A stretch of 7,911 nucleotides of DNA, taken from contig CAIYZZ010000498.1 in the NCBI GenBank assembly GCA_903930805.1, forward strand, positions 1-7,911, read 5' to 3'. The DNA is from an uncultured Rhodocyclaceae bacterium. Lineage in GTDB: Bacteria; Pseudomonadota; Gammaproteobacteria; Burkholderiales; Rhodocyclaceae. This document shows, piece by piece, positions 1 through 5,417 of this stretch. Within the stretch, counting starts at the first letter, position 1. Each line of letters begins with the position of its first letter. Both the position numbers and the translations under genes were made by a program. The notes under the pieces are model-generated. The model was given only the letters and a program-made list of their open reading frames with translations, was not told the origin of the DNA and searched no databases.

Positions 1-50
1 TGGCCGGCGACAATTAGGGTGACCGGTCGGTGACAACTATCTTGGCCGGT
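1..50 (+). repeat. Left terminal inverted repeat with internal transposase-site repeats
   Basis: The repeat begins TG and matches the right end at 40 of 50 positions. Inside it a motif of the form TGRCCGG followed by a GACAAYTA-like block recurs: TGGCCGG at 1-7 with GACAATTA at 9-16, TGACCGG at 20-26 with GACAACTA at 32-39, and TGGCCGG again at 43-49. Multiple internal repeats at each end are typical of IS21 elements, where they are thought to be IstA binding sites. GACAAT at 9-14 also resembles a -10 box (4 of 6) that would serve a promoter formed when a right end abuts this left end. Confidence 0.93.
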
Positions 51-93
51 TGGACCTTAAGCCGGGAAGGACCGGAAGCGAGGGATACAGTGA

Positions 94-118
94 TCTCCTG
101 ACGACAAACGTAAGGAGG
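94..118 (+). promoter_or_regulatory. istA Shine-Dalgarno enclosed in a hairpin
   Basis: AAGGAGG at 112-118 is a near-perfect Shine-Dalgarno 6 nt before the GTG start of istA and fixes that start. The same bases can pair with CTCCT at 95-99. The stem continues past one G/A mismatch with ACG (101-103) pairing CGT (109-111), closing a 5-nt ACAAA loop; T94 can wobble with G118. In mRNA this would hide the ribosome site of the transposase. Sequestering of transposase initiation sites is known from other IS families, for example IS10 and IS50; its role here is inferred. Confidence 0.6.
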
Positions 119-124
119 CACTGA

Positions 125-1621
125 GTGCCCGGCAAGAAGATAACGGACCAACAAGTGCGCAAGTACAAAGCAATGAGAAGGCAAGCCACGCAAGAGATAG
201 CGGCGGCAAGAACGGGAGTTAGCGTGCGTTCAGCACGACGGATCGAGAATGCAGAAGAACTACCCTCGCAGCGGGGGCCGCGAAGCTGGCGCACCCGCGC
301 CGACCCGTTGGCAGGAGTATGGCAAGAGGAACTGGTGCCGCTGCTTGAAGCCAAACCGGGTCTGCAAGGAAGAACCCTGTTTGAAGAATTGCAGCGGCGT
401 TACGGCGAGCGTTTCGGCGACGGTACCCTACGTACCCTGCAGCGCCGTGTTCGTGCGTGGCGAGCGGAACACGGAAACGAGAAGGAAATTTACTTCGCGC
501 AGGCGAATCCGCCGGGGCGCTTAGCGCTCTCGGATTTCACGGTGTGCGACGAACTCGGGGTAATTGTCGCTGGCGACGCATTTCCCCATCGTCTGTATCA
601 ATTTGCGCTGGCCTATTCCGGTTGGCGCCATGCCGAAGTCGTACGCAGCGGCGAGAGCTTCGCAGCACTGGCCCAAGGCATGCAAAATGCCTTGTGGGCA
701 CTGGGTGGCGTTCCCGAGGAACATCGCACTGATAGCCTGTCGGCGGCGTTCAACAACTTGGCCGAAGAGGAAGAGCTGACGCGTCGCTATGCCGACCTGT
801 GCAACCACTACGGCCTGCGTGCCAGCCGCAACAATCTCGGCGAGTCCCACGAGAACGGCAGCATTGAGTCGCGGCAAGGCAGCATCAAGAACGCCATCGA
901 TCAAGCACTCCTGCTGCGCGGCAGCCGAAACTTCGATGAACTGGCCGACTACCGGCGTTTCATCGCCGACGTCGTCGCGCGCATGAATCGACGCATCCAC
1001 GTAAAAGTGACGCAAGAACGTACCGCACTCAACGCCTTGCCGGTGCGCCGAACCAGCGACTACGAAGAAACCGATGCGAGGGTGACCAAGTACAGCACGG
1101 TCAGCGTCAAGCGCATCCTCTACAGCGTTCCCTCGCGGCTGATCGGGCACCGCCCCAAGTTCCGTATCTACCCGGAGCGCATTGAGGCCTGGTTGGGGGA
1201 TGTGTGCGTGTTCGAGACCGTACGTGGCGTTGTTCCTGAGGGCAAGCAGCGCGGCAAAGCCATCGACTACCGGCACCTGATCCCAACACTGAAGCGAAAG
1301 CCGGGTGCCTTTGCGCGCTGGGTGCTGCGCGATGACATGTTTCCACGCGCTGAATATCGACTGACGTGGGAGCGACTGATCGAGAAACTGCCAGAACGGC
1401 ACGCGTGCAAGGTCATGGTGGGATTGCTGGACTTGGCGGCACGAGGGGCGTGCGAGGTGCAATTGGCGCAGGTCCTGGGCGATTTGCTCCAGGCCGGCAC
1501 CTTGCCCGAACTGGCAGGTCTTGAAGAGAAGTTTGCGCCGAAGGAAACACCGGTGCCTGACATCAAGGTCAAACTGCCCACGCTGGCCTCGTACGATGTC
1601 CTGATTGAGGTGGCGGTATGA
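125..1621 (+). CDS. istA: IS21-family transposase IstA (DDE recombinase)
   Basis: This 498-residue protein is the DNA-cleaving and strand-joining subunit of the element. The N-terminal ~45 residues read as a helix-turn-helix (ITDQQVRKYKAMRRQ, then ATQEIAAARTGVSVRSARRI) for binding the terminal repeats. The RNase H-like core follows: D137 in LSDFT, D203 in HRTDS and E248 in NGSIES fit the DDE triad, with 44 residues between the second D and the E. The C-terminal ~250 residues match the usual IstA beta-rich and helical tail (KYSTVSVKRILYSVPSRLIG is typical). Length is normal for the family. The GTG start is supported by AAGGAGG 6 nt upstream. The stop overlaps the istB start as ATGA, implying coupled translation. 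A 313-aa open frame on the opposite strand (521-1462) is a coding shadow. The family assignment is secure; catalytic residue numbers come from motif reading, not alignment. Confidence 0.96.
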   Translation: MPGKKITDQQVRKYKAMRRQATQEIAAARTGVSVRSARRIENAEELPSQRGPRSWRTRADPLAGVWQEELVPLLEAKPGLQGRTLFEELQRRYGERFGDGTLRTLQRRVRAWRAEHGNEKEIYFAQANPPGRLALSDFTVCDELGVIVAGDAFPHRLYQFALAYSGWRHAEVVRSGESFAALAQGMQNALWALGGVPEEHRTDSLSAAFNNLAEEEELTRRYADLCNHYGLRASRNNLGESHENGSIESRQGSIKNAIDQALLLRGSRNFDELADYRRFIADVVARMNRRIHVKVTQERTALNALPVRRTSDYEETDARVTKYSTVSVKRILYSVPSRLIGHRPKFRIYPERIEAWLGDVCVFETVRGVVPEGKQRGKAIDYRHLIPTLKRKPGAFARWVLRDDMFPRAEYRLTWERLIEKLPERHACKVMVGLLDLAARGACEVQLAQVLGDLLQAGTLPELAGLEEKFAPKETPVPDIKVKLPTLASYDVLIEVAV

Positions 1622-2415
1622 GCGCCATCGAAGCGGCGACCTTGCCGATGTTACTGACCGAATTACGTCTGCCCACCATCAAGCGCCTTTGGCAGGCACT
1701 GGCGGAACAATCGAACCGAGAAGGTTGGACGGCAGAACGCTTTCTCGGCGCGTTGTGTGAGCATGAACTGAACGAGCGGGAGACGCGCCGGATTGAGCGC
1801 CACAAGGTGGAATCCTGTCTGCCGCCGGACAAGCGCCTGTCGGACTTCGACTTCGCGGCGGTCCCGACGGTATCGAAAGCGCACGTGACGGCACTGTGTG
1901 AGGGCGATAGCTGGATTGAGCAAGGTGCCAATATTCTGCTGTTTGGCCCACCCGGTGTTGGCAAGACGCATTTGATCGCCGCCATCGGTCATGGCCTGAT
2001 CGAGCGCGGCTATCGCGTGTTGTTCGTGCGTACCAGCGACTTGGTGCAGCGCTTGCAAGCGGCGCGACGGGATTTGCGTTTACCGGCGGAGTTGGCGAAG
2101 CTTGACCGCTTCGACTTGCTGGTGTGCGACGACTTCAGCTACGTGCGACGTGACCAGGCGGAAACATCGGTGCTGTTCGAACTGATTGCCGAGCGCTATG
2201 AGCGTCGGAGCATAGCCCTCACCGCCAACCAACCCTTCTCGGGCTGGGATCACGTGTTCGCCGAACCGGCCATGACACTCGCCGCCGTTGATCGTCTGGT
2301 TCATCACTCCACGATCTTCGAGATGAACGTAGAGAGCTTTCGCCGCCGCTCTGCGCAGGCGGGGCTAGCCCCGCCTGCGCAGAAGCAAAAACCAACGTCA
2401 AAGACGAAAGGCTAA
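1618..2415 (+). CDS. istB: IS21-family transposition helper ATPase IstB
   Basis: This 265-residue AAA+ protein of the DnaC/IstB family helps IstA by remodelling target DNA in an ATP-dependent way. Visible motifs are an N-terminal helical domain (LLTELRLPTIKRLWQALAEQ), Walker A GPPGVGKT at 110-117, Walker B LLVCDD at 167-172, a sensor-1-like LTANQPFSGW at 201-210 and an arginine in VDRLVHHS (R226). The family core normally ends soon after the EMNVESFRRR segment, so the last ~20 residues (SAQAGLAPPAQ then lysine-rich KQKPTSKTKG) are an extension; part of it is encoded by a perfect 34-bp palindrome. The start is the ATG of an ATGA overlap with istA, preceded by GAGGTGG at 1607-1613. Confidence 0.96.
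   Translation: MSAIEAATLPMLLTELRLPTIKRLWQALAEQSNREGWTAERFLGALCEHELNERETRRIERHKVESCLPPDKRLSDFDFAAVPTVSKAHVTALCEGDSWIEQGANILLFGPPGVGKTHLIAAIGHGLIERGYRVLFVRTSDLVQRLQAARRDLRLPAELAKLDRFDLLVCDDFSYVRRDQAETSVLFELIAERYERRSIALTANQPFSGWDHVFAEPAMTLAAVDRLVHHSTIFEMNVESFRRRSAQAGLAPPAQKQKPTSKTKG
2350..2383. repeat. Perfect 34-bp palindrome inside the 3' end of istB
   Basis: Bases 2350-2383 equal their own reverse complement; the centre lies between 2366 and 2367 in GGGGCTAGCCCC. The arms are 17 bp and GC-rich. It encodes IstB residues 245-256 and ends 32 bp before the istB stop. In RNA it would form a very stable stem once a few central bases open as a loop. No T tract follows on either strand, so it is not a classical intrinsic terminator. 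It may slow transcription leaving the IS, act as an antisense/processing site, or be an inserted repeat unit. Confidence 0.9.
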
Positions 2416-2435
2416 ACCAAACATGCCTCGCTTCC

Positions 2436-2485
2436 ACCGGTCAGGATAATTGTCGCCGACCGGTCAAAGTAATTGACACCGGGCA
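2436..2485 (-). repeat. Right terminal inverted repeat
   Basis: This is the reverse-complement partner of the left end and terminates in CA at 2484-2485. Read inward it shows the same periodic organisation: TGCCCGG, then TGACCGG, then TGACCGG again, with GTCAATTA and GACAATTA blocks between them. The central 11 bases (TGACCGGTCGG) are identical to the left end, as expected for transposase recognition sites. It lies 20 bp after the istB stop codon. Confidence 0.93.
2473..2478 (+). promoter_or_regulatory. Outward-facing consensus -35 box in the right IS end
   Basis: TTGACA is a perfect sigma-70 -35 hexamer pointing out of the element toward the liv genes. At this insertion site the bases 14-17 nt further on (GATTTAGCTATCC) offer only a weak -10, such as TTTAGC with short spacing. 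In IS21 it is known that a right-end -35 joined to a left-end -10 makes a strong junction promoter in tandem copies. Here a 2-bp spacer between two copies would place GACAAT (bases 9-14) 17 bp after TTGACA. The hexamer is seen; promoter activity at this junction is uncertain. Confidence 0.5.
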
Positions 2486-3002
2486 GCTTGGATTTAGCTA
2501 TCCAGCCTATCGACTGCTGATCATCGGTGTCGGTTTGGTGGTAGCAGGGGCGCTTTACGGGTTGCTCGGCCATACGCGTGTCGGCATGTGGGTACGAGCT
2601 GGCGCTGCCAATCGCACGATGGCGGAAGCACTCGGCATCGATGTGCGACAACTATTTACCGGAGTATTCGTGCTGGGCGCGATGTTGTGCGCCCTCGCCG
2701 GCGTTCTGCTCGGCCCCTTGCTGGCGGTGCAAGTAGGCATGGGTGAGAGCATTCTGATTCTTGCCTTCGTCGTCATCGTCATCGGCGGTATTGGTTCGAT
2801 TCGTGGTGCGCTGATTGGTAGTCTCCTGGTTGGCATGGTCGACACCCTCGGGCGAGCGCTTCTACCAGCGCTTTTACGCGCAATCGCGTCGCCTGAAGTT
2901 GCCGGCCATCTTGGACCAGCCCTGGCCTCGATCATGATTTACCTCCTGATGGCGAGCGTGTTGTTTTGGCGCCCCACCGGGCTGTTTCCGTCACGCGCAT
3001 GA
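2486..3002 (+). pseudogene. livH-type ABC permease, 5'-truncated by the IS
   Basis: Reading frame 2487-3002 gives 171 residues beginning LGFSYPAYRLL and ending FWRPTGLFPSRA. It matches the C-terminal half of LivH-type permeases of the HAAT importer family: membrane helices, the cytoplasmic coupling loop (TRVGMWVRAGAANRTMAEALGI, like the TRxG...A...ALGI loop of LivH), then LAVQVGMGESILILAFVVIVIGGIGSIRGA and a final WRPTGLFP. LivH proteins are usually about 290-310 residues, so roughly 120-140 N-terminal residues, including the first helices, are missing. The frame stays open back into the IS end but contains no ATG or GTG start there; the first possible start is a TTG at 2535 without a ribosome site. 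It is therefore very probably non-functional. Its stop overlaps the livM start as ATGA. The missing half may lie to the left of the IS, outside the window. Confidence 0.9.
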
Positions 3003-3952
3003 GCCATCTATTCAGAAAGCTACTGCTCCGGCAAGGTCGTAGCGTCGAAGCCTTGTTGCTGTGCCTTGCACTGGCCCTACCCCTGTTGCTGCAAGCGATT
3101 GGGGAGGATTTCTACATCAGCATCGCCACCCGCATGCTGATTTTTGCGCTCGCCGCCACCAGCCTCAATTTCGTTGTCGGTTATGGCGGCATGGTCGCCT
3201 TTGGTCATGCCGCATTTTTTGGCGTTGGTGCTTATGTCGTGGCACTGCTGATGGCAGCGGACCTCACCTCTGCATGGCTAACCTGGCCACTCGCCATTAC
3301 TGTCACGATTCTGGTAGAACTACCCATCGGGCTTATTTCACTCCGCACCCGCGGTGTCTACTTCATCATGATCACACTGGCCTTCGCCCAGATGATCTAT
3401 TACTCGGTCATTTCCCTGAAAGTTACCGGTGGTGACGATGGATTGCCGCTCCAGCAGCGTTCTGTTCTGTATCCCTTCGACCTCGACAGTGATCTTGCGC
3501 TCTACTGGGTCACGTTGCTACTTCTTGCCGCCGGCCTGTATGCATTAAAACGCTTGTCGGCATCGCGTTTCGGTCACGCACTGGCTGGGTTACGGCAGAA
3601 CGGTGCGCGCATGGAGGGACTCGGTTATCCGGTATTGCACTTGCAACTCACCTGCTTCGTCATCGGTGCGGCCGGCGCAGGACTGGCCGGCGCCCTGCTC
3701 GCCAACCAGAACGGTCTGGCCAGCCCCAGTCAGCTTTACTGGACTCAATCCGGCATGCTACTCGTCATGGTGATTCTCGGCGGTGTTGGCCAGCGCTACG
3801 GCGGTGTATTGGGAGCCCTCATGCTGCTCGGTCTTGAAGAATTGCTTGGCCGCCTCACCGACCACGGCAATCTGTACCTTGGTTTGGTGCTGTTGCTGGT
3901 GGTACTGTTTGCTCCACGGGGTCTGGCCGGCCTGATAGTGCGGCAAAAATGA
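2999..3952 (+). CDS. livM: LivM-type permease of a branched-chain amino acid/amide ABC importer
   Basis: This 317-residue inner-membrane protein would form the translocation pore together with the LivH-type subunit. It is highly hydrophobic, with about eight or more predicted helices. The family hallmark LNFVVGYGGMVAFGHAAFFGVGAY lies near residues 56-79. The cytoplasmic loop that contacts the ATPases is visible as SRFGHALAGLRQNGARMEGLGYPV. The C terminus ends in the usual FAPRGLAGL. I chose the ATG at 2999 because it overlaps the livH stop (ATGA), as at the next junctions; a TTG at 2966 would add 11 residues inside livH and is unlikely. No strong Shine-Dalgarno is seen, so translation probably depends on coupling, which the livH truncation could weaken. 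Substrate cannot be told from the sequence; aliphatic amino acids, amides, urea or aromatic acids are all used by this family. Confidence 0.92.
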   Translation: MSHLFRKLLLRQGRSVEALLLCLALALPLLLQAIGEDFYISIATRMLIFALAATSLNFVVGYGGMVAFGHAAFFGVGAYVVALLMAADLTSAWLTWPLAITVTILVELPIGLISLRTRGVYFIMITLAFAQMIYYSVISLKVTGGDDGLPLQQRSVLYPFDLDSDLALYWVTLLLLAAGLYALKRLSASRFGHALAGLRQNGARMEGLGYPVLHLQLTCFVIGAAGAGLAGALLANQNGLASPSQLYWTQSGMLLVMVILGGVGQRYGGVLGALMLLGLEELLGRLTDHGNLYLGLVLLLVVLFAPRGLAGLIVRQK

Positions 3953-4707
3953 GTGCCTTGCTCGAAATTGTCGGATTGAAACGTCACTTTGGTGGCTTGT
4001 GGGCAGCCAATGGGGTCGACTTGGGCATTGCGGAGGGCGAGATTCATGCTTTGATCGGCCCCAACGGCGCCGGCAAAACAACCTTGATCCACCTGATTTC
4101 AGGCGGACTAAAACCAGATGAAGGACGCCTGACTTTTGCCGGGGTCGACATTACCCGCTACAGCATGCACAAACGCGTTGCCCTGGGAGTCACACGTTCC
4201 TATCAGATTACGCAGATTTTCCCTCATCTGTCGCTGCTTGAAAACGTGCGCTTGGCAGTCCAGGCACGCAAGCACGACTGGGGTTCGAGTTTCCGCTTCT
4301 GGCGTCCCGCCAGTGCCGACTTTTTAATGATTGAAGAAGCCGAAGACTGGCTCGGCCGTGTCGGTCTTGCTGAAAAGATCGGGGTACAAGCCTGCGACGT
4401 GTCCCACGGCGAGCAGCGCGCCCTCGAACTGGCAATGGCGCTGGCCACCCGTCCGCGCCTGCTATTGCTAGATGAGCCAATGGCCGGCATGGGACCGGAG
4501 GAATCGACTCACATGGCCAATCTGGTGGCTTCCCTCAAGGGGACACAAACCGTGCTGCTGGTTGAGCACGACATGGATATCGTGTTTCGTCTCGCCGACC
4601 GTGTTTCCGTTCTGGTGGCAGGCCAGATCATTGCTAGTGGCATGCCTGCCAGCGTGCGGGAACACCCTGAAGTGCGGCGCGCCTACCTGGGTGACGAATT
4701 GCAATGA
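3949..4707 (+). CDS. livG: LivG-type ATP-binding subunit of the ABC importer
   Basis: This 252-residue cytoplasmic ATPase powers the importer as one half of a LivG/LivF heterodimer. It has Walker A GPNGAGKT (37-44), a Q-loop glutamine near Q86 in SYQITQIFPHLS, the ABC signature as SHGEQ (152-156; the more usual form is SGGxQ and SHGEQ is a common LivG variant), Walker B LLLLDEP (171-177) and H-loop H207 in VEHDMD. The C-terminal GMPASVREHPEVRRAYLGDE is a LivG trademark. The start ATG overlaps the livM stop as ATGA. Bases 4303-4333, coding RPASADFLMIE, recur almost unchanged in another frame near the start of the downstream kinase gene. Length and motifs are normal. Confidence 0.95.
   Translation: MSALLEIVGLKRHFGGLWAANGVDLGIAEGEIHALIGPNGAGKTTLIHLISGGLKPDEGRLTFAGVDITRYSMHKRVALGVTRSYQITQIFPHLSLLENVRLAVQARKHDWGSSFRFWRPASADFLMIEEAEDWLGRVGLAEKIGVQACDVSHGEQRALELAMALATRPRLLLLDEPMAGMGPEESTHMANLVASLKGTQTVLLVEHDMDIVFRLADRVSVLVAGQIIASGMPASVREHPEVRRAYLGDELQ
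4303..4333 (+). repeat. 31-bp direct repeat, copy 1 (inside livG)
   Basis: This segment matches 5441-5471 at 27 of 31 positions, with 22 of the first 23 identical (CGTCCCGCCAGYGCCGACTTTTT). In livG it encodes residues 119-129 in frame, RPASADFLMIE, so this copy is probably the ancestral one. Confidence 0.7.
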
Positions 4708-5414
4708 GTGCCCTGCTTGAAGTCGAATCTTTACAGGCCGCCTACGGCGCAAGCCAGGTACTGTTCGGCATCAACCTAGCCATACACACAGGTGAAGTCG
4801 CCACCCTGTTAGGCAGAAACGGCATGGGTAAAACCACAACGCTGCGGGCCATCTGCGGCATGCTGTCCGTACAAGCTGGAACGATCAGATTCTCCGGCAG
4901 TGATCTAACCGGACTGCGCCCCGACCATATCGCCCGGCAGGGTATTGCGCTGGTACCGGAAGGTCGTCAGATCTTCCCCAATCTCACAGTACGGGAGCAT
5001 CTCGTTGCCTTTGCCGCCAACCGCTCCGGCACTGCCGATCCATGGACCATCGCTAAAGTCTTCGCATTTTTTCCGCAACTGGAAGAACGACAACATCATC
5101 TTGGCAATCAACTCTCTGGTGGTGAACAACAGATGCTTGCCATCGGACGCGCACTGACCACCAACCCGCGCCTGTTGATCCTCGACGAAGCCACCGAAGG
5201 TCTGGCACCATTGATCCGCGAGGAAATCTGGCGTTGCCTTGATAGCCTGCGTGCTTCTGGCCAAACAATTCTGGTTATCGACAAATACGTCGAGCGCTTG
5301 ATCCGCCTCGCGGATCACCACTCCATCATGGAAAAAGGCTGTATCGTCTGGCACGGCAATTCTGCCACCCTCGATGCCGACCACGGCATCTGGCACCGCT
5401 ATCTGGGAATTTGA
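4704..5414 (+). CDS. livF: LivF-type ATP-binding subunit of the ABC importer
   Basis: This 236-residue ATPase is the partner of LivG. It shows Walker A GRNGMGKT (37-44), the Q-loop region PEGRQIFPNLTVREHL, signature LSGGEQ (137-142) and Walker B LLILDEATEGLAPLI (from 157). GRNGMGKT and DEATEGLAP are diagnostic of LivF rather than LivG. At the H-switch position it reads VIDKYVERL, with K194 where LivG has H207. LivF proteins generally lack that histidine (E. coli type VEQN), and an IDK variant is familiar to me from part of the family, so this ATP site may be the less active one. The ATG start overlaps the livG stop as ATGA, with GGGTGA at 4689-4694 as a weak ribosome site. livG and livF also begin with the same MSALLE, reflecting paralogy. 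Confidence 0.95.
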   Translation: MSALLEVESLQAAYGASQVLFGINLAIHTGEVATLLGRNGMGKTTTLRAICGMLSVQAGTIRFSGSDLTGLRPDHIARQGIALVPEGRQIFPNLTVREHLVAFAANRSGTADPWTIAKVFAFFPQLEERQHHLGNQLSGGEQQMLAIGRALTTNPRLLILDEATEGLAPLIREEIWRCLDSLRASGQTILVIDKYVERLIRLADHHSIMEKGCIVWHGNSATLDADHGIWHRYLGI

Positions 5415-5417
5415 AAA

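Larger units (their letters stand above)
1..2485 (+). mobile_element. Complete IS21-family insertion sequence (istA + istB)
   Basis: The element has the full IS21 layout: a long transposase gene followed by an overlapping ATPase gene, bounded by imperfect inverted repeats that start TG and end CA. Comparing bases 1-50 with the reverse complement of 2436-2485 gives 40 identities in 50. At 2485 bp it is at the upper end of the family's usual size. The livH reading frame begins to resemble a permease immediately after base 2485, which supports that boundary. IS21 elements normally duplicate 4-8 bp of target; bases from 2486 (GCTTGGAT) should contain one copy, but the left flank lies outside the window. 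Both genes look intact, so the element may be active. The two ends and gene order are seen directly; activity is inference. Confidence 0.96.

Noticed and set aside
521..1462. Long open frame (313 aa) on the minus strand opposite istA
   Set aside because: It is a codon-bias shadow of istA, with no recognisable domain and no ribosome site; istA has clear IS21 motifs.
2350..2400. The istB palindrome as a rho-independent terminator
   Set aside because: No T-rich run follows the stem on either strand; on the plus strand it is followed by an A-rich stretch within coding sequence.
2966..2998. Upstream TTG start that would lengthen LivM by 11 residues
   Set aside because: The ATG at 2999 overlaps the livH stop exactly as at the other junctions of the operon, and the extra residues do not resemble LivM.
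2535..3002. The livH remnant as a separate 155-aa gene with its own TTG start
   Set aside because: There is no ribosome site, it starts inside a membrane helix, and homology to the permease continues upstream to the IS edge.
3949..4725. Near-identical starts of livG and livF (ATGAGTGCC...) as a regulatory repeat
   Set aside because: Both encode MSALLE in the same frame and are paralogous ATPases with the same overlap style, so ordinary homology explains it.
4905..5396. 163-aa minus-strand open frame opposite livF
   Set aside because: Antisense shadow of a well-identified ATPase gene; the composition looks random and no family is recognisable.
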